A stretch of DNA of 64,000 bases from Clostridium thermopalmarium DSM 5974 (GTDB taxonomy: Bacteria > Bacillota > Clostridia > Clostridiales > Clostridiaceae): positions 1-64,000 of the forward strand of contig NZ_PVXN01000009.1 in NCBI RefSeq assembly GCF_002995795.1, given 5' to 3'. Positions within the stretch are counted from its first letter, which is position 1; each line of letters starts with the position of its first letter. The notes beneath the pieces were generated by a model that worked only from the letters and a program-made list of their open reading frames with translations, was not told where the DNA came from and searched no databases. Of the stretch, positions 25,427 to 36,990 are shown in pieces. Both the position numbers and the translations under genes were made by a program.

Positions 25427-26368
25427 ATGCTTAACAAAAAATATAAAATAGAAAATTTCAAAGTTTTGGGTAGGATGTTTTACAGAGAAAGAAAAATAGA
25501 CAAAGCTCTAGAATACTATAATAAGGCTTATAATACTAAAGAAGGGAAAAAGGATACTGAACTGCTTTTAGACATGGCACTTATATATGATGAGCTTGAA
25601 AAATATGATTTAGCTAGAGAAAAATACAAGGAAATACTAGAAGTAGACCCTGAAGATGAAAGGGCTTATTATGGATTGGCTGTTACATATGATAACAACC
25701 GTGAATTTCATAAAGCTATAAAATATTATGAAAAAGCTATTGAAATAAATCCTAATTATAACAGAGCTTATTTCTTTCTTGCAGGGGCTTATGATGAGAT
25801 TGGAAATAAAGATAAAGCTATATATAATTATAAAAAAGTAATATCAATGAATGATAAGGATTTTTGGGCATACAATAATCTGGGAGCTATATACGAAGAA
25901 TTAGGGAAATATGAATTAGCACTTGAGATGTTTGAAGAGAGTTTAAAAATTGATCCTTATCATTATAAGGTTCTTTTTAATAAGGCTGTTGTCCTGGTTA
26001 AGATGGGAAAAGTTGAAGAAGGAATAAAATATTATAAGGCATCTATAGAGGAAAATCCAAATTATCCTTATTCTTATCTAAATTTAGGAGTTATTCATAT
26101 AGAAAAAGGAGATTATAAAAAGGCCATTTGTATTATAAGTGAAGGAATTAAAAACAATTTAGATGCGGGATTTTTATACTATAATAGAGCTTGTTGTTAT
26201 GTAAAAATTAATGAATTATCAAAGGCTTTAGAAGATTTACAGGAAGCAATAAGACTGTATCCTAAGTTCATAGAATATATAGAAAAAGATGATGAACTAA
26301 AGGAAGTAGTAAAACTTGAAGAATATAAAAAGTTAATAAAGTCAATAGTAGACACCTATAAATATTAA
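25427..26368 (+). CDS. Tetratricopeptide-repeat protein
   Basis: 313 aa made almost entirely of about eight TPR units, for example AYYGLAVTYDNNREFHKAIKYYEKAIEINPN repeating every 34 residues. There is no signal peptide or membrane segment, so it is a cytoplasmic scaffold for protein contacts. The partner is unknown. ATG 25427 follows AAAGGTGGTG; earlier in-frame codons pass through the deoD terminator and are unlikely to be translated. Confidence 0.88.
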   Translation: MLNKKYKIENFKVLGRMFYRERKIDKALEYYNKAYNTKEGKKDTELLLDMALIYDELEKYDLAREKYKEILEVDPEDERAYYGLAVTYDNNREFHKAIKYYEKAIEINPNYNRAYFFLAGAYDEIGNKDKAIYNYKKVISMNDKDFWAYNNLGAIYEELGKYELALEMFEESLKIDPYHYKVLFNKAVVLVKMGKVEEGIKYYKASIEENPNYPYSYLNLGVIHIEKGDYKKAICIISEGIKNNLDAGFLYYNRACCYVKINELSKALEDLQEAIRLYPKFIEYIEKDDELKEVVKLEEYKKLIKSIVDTYKY

Positions 26369-26389
26369 AGCCATATGTGTCTACTTTTT
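26348..26389 (+). terminator. Terminator overlapping the end of the TPR gene
   Basis: GTAGACAC (inside the last codons) pairs with GTGTCTAC, then TTTTT. Confidence 0.75.
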
Positions 26390-26481
26390 ATCAATAAAAA
26401 TAATAAAATAACATGTCCCTTTTAAAAGCATTTATCATATATCATTAGTAGATAAGTGTTTATTAAAGGGGGGGCTGAGAC

Positions 26482-26883
26482 ATGACAGAAATAATTATAC
26501 AATACGTTTTAGTTATTCTTTTAATTCTTGGATTAACTTATTTTGTATATTTGCTTAAAGATAAAGGAATAAGCCTAAAAGAAGACTATTATGGAATAAC
26601 ATATACAGTATTAAACTTTTTAACTAATGAGGAAGCTACTCCAGAAAATGTAAAGAAAATACTAAGAACTGCATCAAAAATAGTTAGCTACGTAGAGGCA
26701 GTTTATAAAGATGAAACAAATGATATAAAAGAGGAAAAAGCTTTAGTTTTACTTAGAGAAGCAATAGAACGTTTAGATTTTCAAAATGAAGTAGATGAGG
26801 AATCATTAAGGTATATAATAAGGCTATGTGCTAGCATAATGCCTGCAACGCATAAAGATGAAAATGTTGGCGATAAAGAATAA
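26482..26883 (+). CDS. Small single-span membrane protein, possibly LLH-holin-like
   Basis: 133 aa with one N-terminal membrane helix (about residues 5-25, IIIQYVLVILLILGLTYFVYLL), then a charged helical cytoplasmic part. The arrangement and the A-S-K-I-V...EAVYKDETNDIKEEKALVLLREAI pattern recall LL-H phage-type holins, but the match is weak and no lysis gene is nearby. I would annotate it as a hypothetical membrane protein. A very G-rich ribosome binding site (AAAGGGGGGGC) precedes ATG 26482. Confidence 0.7.
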   Translation: MTEIIIQYVLVILLILGLTYFVYLLKDKGISLKEDYYGITYTVLNFLTNEEATPENVKKILRTASKIVSYVEAVYKDETNDIKEEKALVLLREAIERLDFQNEVDEESLRYIIRLCASIMPATHKDENVGDKE

Positions 26884-26892
26884 GAAATTTGA

Positions 26893-26919
26893 AATGGTAT
26901 ACATTTATTGTATACCATT
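26893..26919 (+). terminator. Hairpin after the small membrane protein gene
   Basis: AATGGTATACA-TTTAT-TGTATACCATT is a perfect 11-bp stem; the tail ATTATTTA is only weakly T-rich. Confidence 0.65.
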
Positions 26920-27101
26920 ATTTAATGATAAAATAAAGTGTTAGTTTGTATAAATGAACTCTATAATATCAATTTGAGAGATAAAAAACAAAATTTCCTT
27001 GTAATGAGTTAGGAAAAAAGATACAATATAATATAGCTATTGATAAGAACATATGTTTCTATATTTGATTACTTATGAAAATCTATATATGGAGGAATAT
27101 T

Positions 27102-29057
27102 ATGCAGTTAAATGACAAAAAAAATAATTCTTATGATGTTACAGATTTAACCTCCCTAGAAAAGTTAGAGCCAGTAAGGGTAAGACCAGGAATGTATATA
27201 GGTTCCACTGGTACAAAGGGATTACATCATTGCATATGGGAAATATTAGATAATTCTATAGATGAAGTAGCCAACGGATATGGAAGTAAAGTGATTGTAA
27301 TTTTAAATAAAGATAAAAGTGTTACAGTAATAGATGATGGAAGAGGTATCCCTACGGGTATACATCCTATAAAGAAAAAGTCTGGAGTAGAAATGGTATT
27401 TACGGAACTTCATACAGGAGGTAAGTTTAATAACAGTAATTATAAAACATCTGGAGGACTTCATGGAGTAGGTGCTGCTGTTGTAAACGCTTTGTCAGAA
27501 TGGCTTGAAGTTGAAGTTTATCAAAAGGGTAATGTGTATCGTCAAAGGTTTGAATATGCAGAGGACAAAGATTTAAAAAAGAAAATGCCCGGAACTCCAG
27601 TTACACCTTTAGAGATAGTAGCACATACAGAGAAGACAGGAACAAAAGTAACTTTTAAACCTAGCAAAGAGGTTTTTAGCACTACAGATTTTAAATTCGA
27701 CATTATAGATGAGAGACTTCAAGAATTAGCATTCCAAAACAAAGGTATAACTTTAATGTTAAGGGATGAGAGAAAAGAAGAGGTAATAGAAAAGAAGTAT
27801 CACTCAGAGAGAGGACTTTTAGATTTCATTGAGTATCTAAATGAAAGTAAAATACCTATACATAAGAACCCTATAATATTTGAAGGAGAAAGGCAAATCG
27901 GAGATATTAGAGTTTATGGTGAAGTTTGTATTCAATTTACAGATTCTACTACAGAAAATGTAGCGAGTTATGTAAACAATATACCAACCACAGAAGCAGG
28001 GACTCATGAGACCGGTTTTAAGACAGGTATGACAAGAGCATTCAAGGATTGGGCAAAAAAGCTAAATATTATAAAGGAAAAGGATAAAGGCTTTGAAGGA
28101 GACGACTTAAGAGAGGGAATGACTGCTATTTTAAGAGTAAAAATAAGCAATCCTATATTTGAAGGCCAAACCAAGACTAAGCTTTGTAATAATGAAGCTT
28201 ATACCGTTATGAATGAAATAAGTTATGCAAAAATAAGTGAATGGATTGAAGATAACAAGGAGATAGCAACTCAGATAATAAATAATGCAGTGTACGCTGC
28301 AGCTAGAAGAGAAAAAATAAAGAAAATAAATGAAGCAGAAAAGAAAAAAATAGGTAAAGGAACAGCTCCTTTAGCAGGGAAAATAGCTGTGTGCACTTTG
28401 AGAAAACCAGAATTATGTGAATTTATAGTGGTAGAGGGAGATTCTGCTGGAGGAAGTGCAAAGCAGGCAAGAGATAGAAGATTTCAAACCATTATGCCTT
28501 CTAAAGGAAAAATTATGAATACTGAAAAGCAGAAGTTGGAAAATGTATTAGCTAGTGAAGAACTAAAACTTTTTAATGCAGCTATAGGTACAGGAGTCTT
28601 AGAAAATTATAGGGAAGAAGATCTAAAATATAATAAAATAATAATTTTAAGTGACGCAGATGTGGATGGGTATCACATTCGTACCCTATGGATTACATAT
28701 ATCTATAGGTACATGAGACAACTTATAACAAATGGACATTTATATATGGCACTTCCACCTTTATATAAGGTATATAAAAATGGCAAAAAAGGAGAAATAA
28801 AAAAATATGCCTACAGTGATGAGGAATTAGAGGCTGTTAAAAAGGAAATAGGTAAAGGAGCATTAATTCAAAGGTATAAGGGACTTGGGGAGATGAACCC
28901 TGATCAACTTTGGGAGACTACCTTAAATCCTGAAACTAGAACTTTGCAGCAAATAACTATTGATGACGCTGCAAAAGCAGAAAAAATGATATCTTTACTT
29001 ATGGGAGATGTGGTAGAGCCTAGGAGAAATTACATGTATAAGTATGCAGAATTTTAA
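27102..29057 (+). CDS. parE: DNA topoisomerase IV subunit B
   Basis: 651 aa. The N-terminal GHKL ATPase has WEILDNSIDEVANG, DDGRGIP and the GGLHGVGAAVVNALS loop. The TOPRIM domain has EGDSAGGSAKQARDR and DADVDGYHIRTL with its metal-binding acids, and the C-terminus has RYKGLGEMNPDQLWETT. With ParC it unlinks daughter chromosomes using ATP. ParE rather than GyrB is inferred from pairing with the downstream ParC-type gene (33 bases apart). ATG 27102 follows TGGAGGAATATT; ATG 27075 lacks a site. Confidence 0.92.
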   Translation: MQLNDKKNNSYDVTDLTSLEKLEPVRVRPGMYIGSTGTKGLHHCIWEILDNSIDEVANGYGSKVIVILNKDKSVTVIDDGRGIPTGIHPIKKKSGVEMVFTELHTGGKFNNSNYKTSGGLHGVGAAVVNALSEWLEVEVYQKGNVYRQRFEYAEDKDLKKKMPGTPVTPLEIVAHTEKTGTKVTFKPSKEVFSTTDFKFDIIDERLQELAFQNKGITLMLRDERKEEVIEKKYHSERGLLDFIEYLNESKIPIHKNPIIFEGERQIGDIRVYGEVCIQFTDSTTENVASYVNNIPTTEAGTHETGFKTGMTRAFKDWAKKLNIIKEKDKGFEGDDLREGMTAILRVKISNPIFEGQTKTKLCNNEAYTVMNEISYAKISEWIEDNKEIATQIINNAVYAAARREKIKKINEAEKKKIGKGTAPLAGKIAVCTLRKPELCEFIVVEGDSAGGSAKQARDRRFQTIMPSKGKIMNTEKQKLENVLASEELKLFNAAIGTGVLENYREEDLKYNKIIILSDADVDGYHIRTLWITYIYRYMRQLITNGHLYMALPPLYKVYKNGKKGEIKKYAYSDEELEAVKKEIGKGALIQRYKGLGEMNPDQLWETTLNPETRTLQQITIDDAAKAEKMISLLMGDVVEPRRNYMYKYAEF

Positions 29058-29090
29058 TGTACTTAAGGCTACGGAAAGGATTGAATTAAT

Positions 29091-32003
29091 ATGGCGAAAA
29101 AAAACATAGAAATTCCAGTAGATAATAATATAATAAAGGCTCCATTATCAGAAGTTATGCCGGATAATTATCTTCCATATGCTGTGGAAGTTGCAAAGGA
29201 AAGAGCTCTTCCTGATGTAAGGGATGGACTAAAGCCTGTCCATAGAAGAATTTTATATGGAGCGTATAAGCTAAAGGCAACTCCAGATAAGCCTTATTAT
29301 AAATCTGCTAGAATTGTTGGAGATATATTAGGAAAATACCATCCTCATGGAGATACTTCTGTATATGATGCTATGGTTATTTTGGCACAAGATTTTACAA
29401 CTAGAGTACCACTTATTGATGGACATGGTAACTGGGGAAGTATAGATGGAGACAGTGCAGCTGCTATGCGTTATACAGAGGCTAGACTTACTAATGCAGC
29501 TATGGAAATGTTAAAAGACATAGATAAAAATGTAGTGGATATGGTAAACAATTATTCTGATACAGAACTAGAACCAAAAGTGCTTCCTGCTAGATTTCCT
29601 AACCTTCTTGTAAATGGAGCTTTTGGTATAGCTGTAGGTCTTGCAACTAATATACCGCCTCATAACTTACGAGAAACCATTGATGCTACTATAGCATGTA
29701 TAGATAAAAGTGATATAACAACAAAAGAGATTATGAATTATATAAAAGGACCTGATTTACCTACAGGTGGAATAATTATAGGAGAAAAAGCACTACTTTC
29801 TGCCTATGAAACAGGAGAAGGGAAGGTCACTTTAAGAGCTAAGACTAGTATAGAAAAACTTGAAAATGATAGATACGGTATAGTTATAAGCGAATTTCCA
29901 TATAGAAAAAATAAGGCAAAGATATTACAGTCTATATCTGAGATGACTGCTGATAAAAAACATTCAAAAGCATTAGAGGCTATAACAGATATTAGAGATG
30001 AGTCTGATAGAAATGGAATAAGAGCAGTTATAGAATTTAAAAAGAGTGCAGATAGGGATGTTGTAGAGAAGGTATTAAAATATTTATTCAAAAAAACAGA
30101 ACTTCAATGTAACATAAGTTTTAACATGGTAGCTATAGCTAATGGTAAACCAGAAACTTTGGGTTTAAAGAAGATATTAGAGCACTATATAAAACATCAG
30201 AAGGATATTATAACTAGAAGAACTAAAAGAGAATTAGAAATAGCTAAAAATAGATTTCATATTGTAGAAGGATTCATAAGGGCTATAGATATAATAGATG
30301 AAATAATAGCGACTATTAGGGCTTCTAAGTCAAAAAAGGATTCAGAACAAAATATAATAAATAAATTTGGATTTACAGAACCTCAAGCTGAAGCTATTGT
30401 AGAGCTTATGCTTTATAAACTATCTGGTCTTGAGATTAAAGTTCTTGAAAAAGAATATAAAACTTTACAAAAACAAATCAAAGCTTTAGAAAAAATATTA
30501 GCAAGTGAAAAAGAATTACTTAAGATAGTTAAAAAAGAGCTCATTGAAATAAAGGAAAAATACGGAGATGATAGAAGAACCCAGATAATACATAATGATG
30601 AGGAAGCAAAAATCGAAGTAGAAGACATTATTTTAGACGAAGATATTGTGATTACTATTTCTAACGATGGGTATGCAAAAAGGGTATCAGATAAATATTA
30701 TAAAAGGGTGAATCCTAAGGAAGAAGATATAGAGTATAGAGAAGGAGATTTTAATAAATATTTGATATCTTCAAACACGAAAGATATACTTATGATATTT
30801 ACAGACGTGGGAAACTTATATCAACTAAGGTGCAGCAATCTCCCAGATATGAAGTGGAAGGAAAAAGGAGAAAGATTAGATGAGCTAATTAAGACCTTAG
30901 ATTTAGAAAATGAAAATATAATCCAAGTTTTTGCTGTTCCTAAATTAGATAAGGATAAGAATTTTATATTTTTTACTGATAGAGGAATAATAAAAAAGAG
31001 CTCCTTAGATAAGTTTGAAACAAACTATTCTAAATTATTAGCTTTAAAACTAAAGGAAAATGAAAAACTTATAAACGTACAGCTGGCTGACAAGAATAGA
31101 ATTGAGAAATATATAAATGTAAAAACTAAAATGGGATTAGAATTTACTGTAGAGGAGCCAAGAATAGAGAATAGCGATAGAAATATTTTAGGAACTCAAA
31201 TATTTAATATTTCTAAAAAAGATAAGGTTGTAAATATAGAATATGTAGATGAGTTTGAAATAAAAAGTTTTGTAGTTAACATAGATAAAGGTGGTAATAT
31301 AAAGATATCTAATAGAAGGGCTTATAAAACATCTATAGGATGTTTTTCAAATTCCTTAAGTAGATTACTTATATTTGGAGATAGGGGGAATGTTTATTCC
31401 ATTCCATCTTATATAGTAGAGAACATACAAGATAATGACTTTGCATTAAATAAAATAGTAGATGAATTTAACCCTAAAGAAGAAAAGATTATAAGTATTT
31501 TTTCAATAATAGATTTCAACTCTCAAGATAGTATATATTTCTTTAGCAAATATGGATATGTGAAGAGGACAGCCTTAAAAGAGTTTGAAGGTGAGTATGA
31601 CATTATAAAAGGATATAAATTAAAGTCTGATAATGATAGATTAATTAATGTTAAGTTAAGTCAGGATAATGTAGCTAAAGATATACTTCTTATAACAAAA
31701 GATGCTATGGGAATTAGATTTGGAGCTGACAGCATAAGCTATATGGGAAAAGTAGCCACAGGTGTTACAGGAATAAGTCTGAAAGAAAATGATGAAGTTA
31801 TATTTGGAGAATTTATTGAAAGCAAACAAATTAAAGATGAAATAGCTTTGGATGGTGAAACTATAGATAGTATTTATTTAATTTCTAAAAATAGCTTACA
31901 AGAAAGTATTTTGCTCAAGGATATAAAACTGCAAAATAGGGCAGGAAGAGGTAAAAAGCTTATAAATTTAGATATTAATGATTATATTATTGAAGTTAAA
32001 TAA
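29091..32003 (+). CDS. parC: DNA topoisomerase IV subunit A
   Basis: 970 aa, longer than the usual ~800, owing to an extended coiled region and a long beta-pinwheel C-terminal half. The breakage-reunion domain includes [29 protein letters not shown] and the active Tyr in [11 protein letters not shown]. The quinolone-resistance positions hold Thr and Asp (GDTSVYD) instead of the common Ser and Glu. It is cotranscribed with parE. The C-terminal blades are weakly conserved. Confidence 0.9.
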   Translation: MAKKNIEIPVDNNIIKAPLSEVMPDNYLPYAVEVAKERALPDVRDGLKPVHRRILYGAYKLKATPDKPYYKSARIVGDILGKYHPHGDTSVYDAMVILAQDFTTRVPLIDGHGNWGSIDGDSAAAMRYTEARLTNAAMEMLKDIDKNVVDMVNNYSDTELEPKVLPARFPNLLVNGAFGIAVGLATNIPPHNLRETIDATIACIDKSDITTKEIMNYIKGPDLPTGGIIIGEKALLSAYETGEGKVTLRAKTSIEKLENDRYGIVISEFPYRKNKAKILQSISEMTADKKHSKALEAITDIRDESDRNGIRAVIEFKKSADRDVVEKVLKYLFKKTELQCNISFNMVAIANGKPETLGLKKILEHYIKHQKDIITRRTKRELEIAKNRFHIVEGFIRAIDIIDEIIATIRASKSKKDSEQNIINKFGFTEPQAEAIVELMLYKLSGLEIKVLEKEYKTLQKQIKALEKILASEKELLKIVKKELIEIKEKYGDDRRTQIIHNDEEAKIEVEDIILDEDIVITISNDGYAKRVSDKYYKRVNPKEEDIEYREGDFNKYLISSNTKDILMIFTDVGNLYQLRCSNLPDMKWKEKGERLDELIKTLDLENENIIQVFAVPKLDKDKNFIFFTDRGIIKKSSLDKFETNYSKLLALKLKENEKLINVQLADKNRIEKYINVKTKMGLEFTVEEPRIENSDRNILGTQIFNISKKDKVVNIEYVDEFEIKSFVVNIDKGGNIKISNRRAYKTSIGCFSNSLSRLLIFGDRGNVYSIPSYIVENIQDNDFALNKIVDEFNPKEEKIISIFSIIDFNSQDSIYFFSKYGYVKRTALKEFEGEYDIIKGYKLKSDNDRLINVKLSQDNVAKDILLITKDAMGIRFGADSISYMGKVATGVTGISLKENDEVIFGEFIESKQIKDEIALDGETIDSIYLISKNSLQESILLKDIKLQNRAGRGKKLINLDINDYIIEVK

Positions 32004-32011
32004 GAAAAGCT

Positions 32012-32064
32012 TAGAAATAGAACCAAGTAAGGAAAGAGAATGCCTCTACTCGGTTCTATTTCTA
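32012..32064. terminator. Bidirectional terminator between parC and the GtrA gene
   Basis: TAGAAATAGAACC pairs perfectly with GGTTCTATTTCTA. The GtrA stop codon (32046-32048) lies within the hairpin region and its last codons form one arm. Confidence 0.75.
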
Positions 32065-32477
32065 AATACAAAGCATTTATTTAGTATAAAAGTTAATATG
32101 CCAACAGTTATAGAAGACAGGATTATTGAAATATTCATCCATAATATTTCTTGGAAGTTGAATATATTAAAGGTGGTAAATATTGTACAAAGTGTTGAAT
32201 TTAAAAAAGTAGATATTCCTAAAATTGAAGCATATTTAAAATAAGAACCATTATTAGAGGAAAAAGTAAATTTTTTATTCCAAAAGTATCCATTAATAGA
32301 GTAAACTACAAAAGATATGCCATAAAATATATACATTGTAGGGCCAGAATATATTCCAGTTAAATAAGACAGAACATTGAGTATTATTAGATTTATAAGT
32401 ACATTACTGCCGCCAATTAATCCGTATTTAACCAGTTCAATAAGTGTCTGATGCGTCTTTATGGTTTTTAAAGTCAT
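32046..32477 (-). CDS. GtrA-family membrane protein
   Basis: 143 aa with four membrane helices and the GtrA signature (ELVKYGLIGGSNVLINLIILNVL at the start, NGYFWNKKFTF in the middle, NKCFVFRN at the end). GtrA-like proteins are thought to move lipid-linked sugars across the membrane for cell-surface glycosylation. No glycosyltransferase partner is adjacent. TTGGAGGAGTAGGA precedes the ATG. Confidence 0.88.
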   Translation of the reverse strand: MTLKTIKTHQTLIELVKYGLIGGSNVLINLIILNVLSYLTGIYSGPTMYIFYGISFVVYSINGYFWNKKFTFSSNNGSYFKYASILGISTFLNSTLCTIFTTFNIFNFQEILWMNISIILSSITVGILTFILNKCFVFRNRTE

Positions 32478-32585
32478 TCCTACTCCTCCAATCTATCCAT
32501 AAAATTATATCATAATTATAGAAAAAATTAGAAACATTTCTAAAGAGAAAAAAGTATAGTAAAATAGGCCTTGGAGGTAATCTGT

Positions 32586-33800
32586 ATGAAAAAATATGTA
32601 TTTAGTAATGGAATCAAAGTAAATTATGTCAAGAGAGAGGGAAACCTATCTTCATTTTGTATAGGTTTTAATGCTGGAGCTTTAGTTGAAGAAGAAGGAG
32701 AAATAGGTCTTGCTCATGCAGTAGAGCACATGCTTTTTAAGGGAACTAAAAAAAGAAATGAAAATGAAATAAATATAGAATGTGATGAAGTTTTTGGATT
32801 TCATAATGCTATGACTAATTATCCTTACGCTATATATTATGGAACTACTCTTTCGTCTGATTTTCAGAAGGGATTTGAATTATATTCAGATATTATTTTA
32901 AATCCTATTTTTCCAAAGGAAGGATTTAAAGAAGAAATGGATATAATCTTAGAGGAGCTAAAAGAATGGAAGGACGATCCATATCAAGATTGTGAAGACG
33001 AGCTCTTTTTTAATGCCTTTAATAAAAGGAGAATAAAAGAACTTATTATAGGTAAAGAGGAGAGCATAAAGGCTATAACCTTAGAGGATATAAAAAGATT
33101 TTATAATAAGCACTATGCACCATTGAATTGCGTAATTACTGTAGTCTCTTCTATAGAATATGAAGAAATAATTAAAATAATAGATAAATACTTTGGTAAA
33201 TGGGAAAAAGAATATAACAACCATAGGAAAATTTTATATGAGACAAACAATAAAGGAATTTTTAATAAGATAAGAAAAGACTTGAATGGAGCAAAAATAC
33301 AATATTGTTTTCCTATACACTATTTAAATGAAGAAGAAATAAATTTGCTTAAAGTATTTAATTCTAAATTTGGAGAAGGGACAAGCAGTATTCTTTATGA
33401 TGAAGTAAGAACTAAAAATGGTTTGGTTTATGACATATCAAGCAGTATAAAAAATGAGAAAGGTATAAAGCTCTTTACTATTAAACTTGGAACTTCAGAA
33501 AAAAATATAGATAAATCCATAGAACTTATAAACAAAAACATTGAAAATGTAAAATCTTTAAAGGGGATTTTTAGTAATGAGATTATAAATAAAATAATAA
33601 AGAATATACAACTTAAAGAAGAATTAAGAGTAGAGCGATCCATCGAACTTTGCAAAAAAATTACTTCACATGAGATCATGTATAATCCTTATAATATAAT
33701 TTCTCAGGAAATTATTGGAGATATAAATGAAGAAAAAATATTAAATGTGGTAAATAAGGTTTTGAAAGATCCAACAATACAAATACTAAGACCAGAATAG
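32586..33800 (+). CDS. M16-family zinc peptidase
   Basis: 404 aa. The inverted zinc motif HAVEH in GLAHAVEHMLFKGT (about residue 45) and the downstream Glu in FKEEMDIILEELKEWKDDP complete the M16 active site. The C-terminal half is the second M16 domain with YDISSSIKNEKGIKLFTI. Relatives are short processing peptidases such as YmxG/PqqL type. ATG 32586 follows TTGGAGGTAATCTGT, making the TTG at 32571 unlikely. It stands alone. Confidence 0.88.
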   Translation: MKKYVFSNGIKVNYVKREGNLSSFCIGFNAGALVEEEGEIGLAHAVEHMLFKGTKKRNENEINIECDEVFGFHNAMTNYPYAIYYGTTLSSDFQKGFELYSDIILNPIFPKEGFKEEMDIILEELKEWKDDPYQDCEDELFFNAFNKRRIKELIIGKEESIKAITLEDIKRFYNKHYAPLNCVITVVSSIEYEEIIKIIDKYFGKWEKEYNNHRKILYETNNKGIFNKIRKDLNGAKIQYCFPIHYLNEEEINLLKVFNSKFGEGTSSILYDEVRTKNGLVYDISSSIKNEKGIKLFTIKLGTSEKNIDKSIELINKNIENVKSLKGIFSNEIINKIIKNIQLKEELRVERSIELCKKITSHEIMYNPYNIISQEIIGDINEEKILNVVNKVLKDPTIQILRPE

Positions 33801-33933
33801 AATATTGATTTTGTATAAAGAAAGTGCATGGTAATTTTACTACTTTCCAAGTTATAAAAAATAGGCTGTGTTTGCAGAATTAATAAATATAAATTTTGTA
33901 AACATAGTTTTTATTTTTATGGACAAAATAATA

Positions 33934-33998
33934 TTGACTTATAGTGCTATATGGATTAATATAATTATGAAATAACACCACCAGGGGGAGGGGGGTTG
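33934..33998 (+). promoter_or_regulatory. Promoter and candidate CsoR operator of the copper operon
   Basis: TTGACT (33934-33939), 17-base spacer, TAATAT (33957-33962). Just downstream, ACACCACC-AGGGGGAGGGGGG (about 33975-33995) is a GC-rich block in an AT-rich region, with the C-run/G-run pattern of CsoR operators. Copper would release CsoR and switch on csoR-copA-copZ. The exact operator edges are inferred. Confidence 0.55.
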
Positions 33999-34000
33999 AA

Positions 34001-34264
34001 ATGAATTTAGAAAAGAAGAAAGCAGAACAATATCTAAAAACTGCTAAAGGTCAAATAGATGGAATATTAAAAATGATAGAAGAAGGTAGGTATTGTATAG
34101 ATATTTCAAATCAAATAATTGCTTCTCAAGCTCTGCTAAAAAAAGCTAATACAATGATTTTAAAGCAGCATTTAAATCATTGTGTTAAAGATGCTTTTTT
34201 GCATAATAAAGGGGAAGAAAAAGTTGAAGAGATAATATCTGTATTGGATAAACTAATGAAGTAA
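34001..34264 (+). CDS. csoR: Copper-sensing transcriptional repressor CsoR
   Basis: 87 aa all-helical CsoR/FrmR protein with the Cu(I) ligand set: Cys in [11 protein letters not shown], then His and Cys in [12 protein letters not shown]. These distinguish CsoR from formaldehyde-type FrmR. It begins the copper operon, 16 bases before copA. Confidence 0.9.
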   Translation: MNLEKKKAEQYLKTAKGQIDGILKMIEEGRYCIDISNQIIASQALLKKANTMILKQHLNHCVKDAFLHNKGEEKVEEIISVLDKLMK

Positions 34265-34280
34265 TAAGGAGGTAGTTTTA

Positions 34281-36728
34281 ATGGAAAAAACTCTTAACAT
34301 AAAGGGAATGACTTGTGCAGCTTGTGCTAGGGCTGTTGAAAGAGCATCTAAAAAGATAGACGGAGTAAGTGAGGCAAATGTGAATCTTGCAACAGAAAAA
34401 CTTCTCGTTAAGTATGATGAAAGATTAACATCTTTAGAAAATATAATAAATGCTATTGAAAAAGCAGGATATTCAGCAGAAGAAGAAAAAGGGCTCAAAG
34501 AAGTAACTATAAGTATTGGTGGAATGACTTGTTCAGCCTGTGCAAAAGCAGTGGAAAGAGCCACCAAAAAGCTGAATGGAGTAGAGAAATCAGAAGTAAA
34601 CTTTGCTTCAGAAAAGCTTTATCTTCAATATAATCCATCTAAGATTAGGCTTTCTAAGATAAAAGAGGCTATAACGAAGGCAGGATATAAGGTTTTAGAA
34701 GAAGAAACTTCAATAGATTCAGATAGAGAGAGAAAAGAAAAAGAAATAAAAGAAATTTGGACTAACTTCATAGTGTCTGCTGTATTTACAGTACCACTTT
34801 TAATTATAACTATGGGTCATATGGCAGGTATGCATCTTCCAATGATTATAGATCCTATGCATAATCCTTTAAACTTTGCTTTGATTCAGATTATTTTAGT
34901 TATTCCATCATTGGCTGCTGGAAGAAGATTTTATAAGATAGGATTTAAAACCTTATTCAAAGGAAGTCCTAATATGGATTCTTTAATAGCCATAGGAACT
35001 AGTGCAGCAGTTTTATATGGAATATTTGCAACCTATCAAATAAGCAAAGGACACGATAAATATTCTATGGACTTATATTATGAATCTGCGGCTACTATAA
35101 TAACACTAATACTCATGGGAAAATATTTAGAAGCTAAAACAAAGAGTAAAACTTCAGATACAATTAAAAAACTTATGGGACTTGCTCCTAAAAATGCTTT
35201 AATAATTCAAGACGGAAAAGAAGTTGAAATACCTATAGAAGAAGTAGAAGTAGGAGATATAATAGTAGTTAAGCCGGGTGAAAAAATACCGGTAGATGGA
35301 GTCATAATAGAGGGGACTTCCACTGTAGACGAATCTATGCTCACAGGTGAGAGTATTCCCGTTGATAAGAATGTAAATGATCAGGTATTTGGAGCTACTA
35401 TAAATAAAAATGGTCTTATTAAATTTAAGGCAAACAAAGTAGGAAAGGATACAGTTCTTTCTCAAATAATAAAAATGGTTGAAAATGCTCAAGGATCTAA
35501 GGCACCTATAGCAAGACTTGCAGATGTTATATCTGGGTATTTTGTACCAGTTGTAATAGTGCTGGCTATAATATCAGGTTTGAGCTGGTATATTGCAGGT
35601 AGAGGAACAATTTTTTCTCTTACAATATTTATATCCGTTCTTGTAATAGCTTGTCCTTGTGCTTTAGGTTTAGCAACACCAACGGCTATTATGGTTGGTT
35701 CTGGTAAAGGTGCAGAAAATGGAGTACTTATAAAGGGAGGAGAAGCTTTAGAAACAGCTCATAAGATAAAAACAGTAGTTTTCGATAAAACTGGTACTAT
35801 AACGGAAGGAAAACCTCAGGTTACTGATATAATTTCATTAAATGGTCTAAACGAAGATTATTTACTCCAAATTGCAGCTTCTGCAGAAAAAGGTTCAGAA
35901 CATCCATTAGGAGAGTCCATAGTAAGATATGCAGAGGAAAAAAATCTAAGAGTTTTAAATACAACTTCTTTTAAGGCTATACCTGGCAAAGGGATAGAAG
36001 TAAATGTAGATAATAAAAAAGTTTTAATAGGAAATAAAAAGTTAATGGTAGAGAGAAATATGTACCTAGAAGAACTAGAAAAGCGATCAATAGATTTGAC
36101 AAATGAAGGAAAAACTCTAATGTATGTAAGCATTGAAGGGAGATTATCAGGTTTAATTGCAGTAGCTGATGTGTTAAAAGAAAATAGCACAAGGGCTATT
36201 AAAAAACTTCATGAAATGGGAATTAGAACTGTAATGATTACAGGAGATAATAAAAGAACAGCAGAGGCTATTGCTAAAAAGGCTGGTATAGACGAGGTTT
36301 TAGCAGAAGTTATGCCGGAGGATAAGGCTGAAAACGTAAAAAAAATTCAAGAAAATGGAGATATAGTTGCCATGGTAGGAGATGGAATAAATGATGCTCC
36401 AGCTCTTGTCCAAGCTGATGTAGGAATTGCTATAGGTTCTGGTACAGATGTAGCTATAGAATCTGCAGATATAGTTCTTATGAAAAATGATATTCTAGAT
36501 GTGGTAACTGCAATTCAGTTAAGCAAAGCAACTATAAGAAATATTAAGCAAAATCTTTTCTGGGCATTTGGGTATAATACTCTTGGAATACCTATAGCTG
36601 CAGGAGTCCTGGTGCTCTTTGGAGGGCCAAGATTAAATCCTATGATAGCAGCTGGGGCTATGAGTTTAAGTTCAGTATCTGTTCTTACAAATGCTTTAAG
36701 GTTGAAAGGATTTAAGCCTAATGTATAA
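34281..36728 (+). CDS. copA: Copper-exporting P1B-type ATPase with two HMA domains
   Basis: 815 aa. Two N-terminal metal-binding domains carry MTCAAC (Cys12/Cys15) and MTCSAC (Cys84/Cys87). Eight membrane helices include the transport motif CPC (458-460). The phosphorylated Asp is 502 in DKTGT, and TGES, HPLGES and [10 protein letters not shown] complete the catalytic domains. It pumps Cu(I) out of the cytoplasm. It lies between csoR and copZ on one strand. Confidence 0.95.
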   Translation: MEKTLNIKGMTCAACARAVERASKKIDGVSEANVNLATEKLLVKYDERLTSLENIINAIEKAGYSAEEEKGLKEVTISIGGMTCSACAKAVERATKKLNGVEKSEVNFASEKLYLQYNPSKIRLSKIKEAITKAGYKVLEEETSIDSDRERKEKEIKEIWTNFIVSAVFTVPLLIITMGHMAGMHLPMIIDPMHNPLNFALIQIILVIPSLAAGRRFYKIGFKTLFKGSPNMDSLIAIGTSAAVLYGIFATYQISKGHDKYSMDLYYESAATIITLILMGKYLEAKTKSKTSDTIKKLMGLAPKNALIIQDGKEVEIPIEEVEVGDIIVVKPGEKIPVDGVIIEGTSTVDESMLTGESIPVDKNVNDQVFGATINKNGLIKFKANKVGKDTVLSQIIKMVENAQGSKAPIARLADVISGYFVPVVIVLAIISGLSWYIAGRGTIFSLTIFISVLVIACPCALGLATPTAIMVGSGKGAENGVLIKGGEALETAHKIKTVVFDKTGTITEGKPQVTDIISLNGLNEDYLLQIAASAEKGSEHPLGESIVRYAEEKNLRVLNTTSFKAIPGKGIEVNVDNKKVLIGNKKLMVERNMYLEELEKRSIDLTNEGKTLMYVSIEGRLSGLIAVADVLKENSTRAIKKLHEMGIRTVMITGDNKRTAEAIAKKAGIDEVLAEVMPEDKAENVKKIQENGDIVAMVGDGINDAPALVQADVGIAIGSGTDVAIESADIVLMKNDILDVVTAIQLSKATIRNIKQNLFWAFGYNTLGIPIAAGVLVLFGGPRLNPMIAAGAMSLSSVSVLTNALRLKGFKPNV

Positions 36729-36777
36729 AAAGTTAAAAATATTTAAATAGATATACAATATAAGGAGGAGTTTAATT

Positions 36778-36990
36778 ATGAAAAAAAGATTAAATATTGA
36801 CGGAATGTCTTGCAATCATTGCGTTATGCATGTAAAAAATGCTCTTATGGAAGTTGAAGGAGTAAAGAATGTTGAAGTTAATTTGGATAAGAAATTCGCT
36901 ATGGTTGAAGGTGAAAATTTAGAAGATTCAAAGATGATATCAGCCGTAGAAGATGCAGGTTATGATGTACTAAGCATTGAAGAAGCTTAA
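36778..36990 (+). CDS. copZ: Copper chaperone CopZ
   Basis: 70 aa single heavy-metal-associated domain with MSCNHC, the Cu(I) motif. It would hand copper to CopA. It follows copA by 49 bases behind AAGGAGGAG and ends the copper operon. Confidence 0.92.
   Translation: MKKRLNIDGMSCNHCVMHVKNALMEVEGVKNVEVNLDKKFAMVEGENLEDSKMISAVEDAGYDVLSIEEA

Noticed and set aside
31978-32244. 88-codon plus-strand ORF after parC
   Set aside because: It runs through the terminator and antisense to the GtrA gene, with no family likeness.
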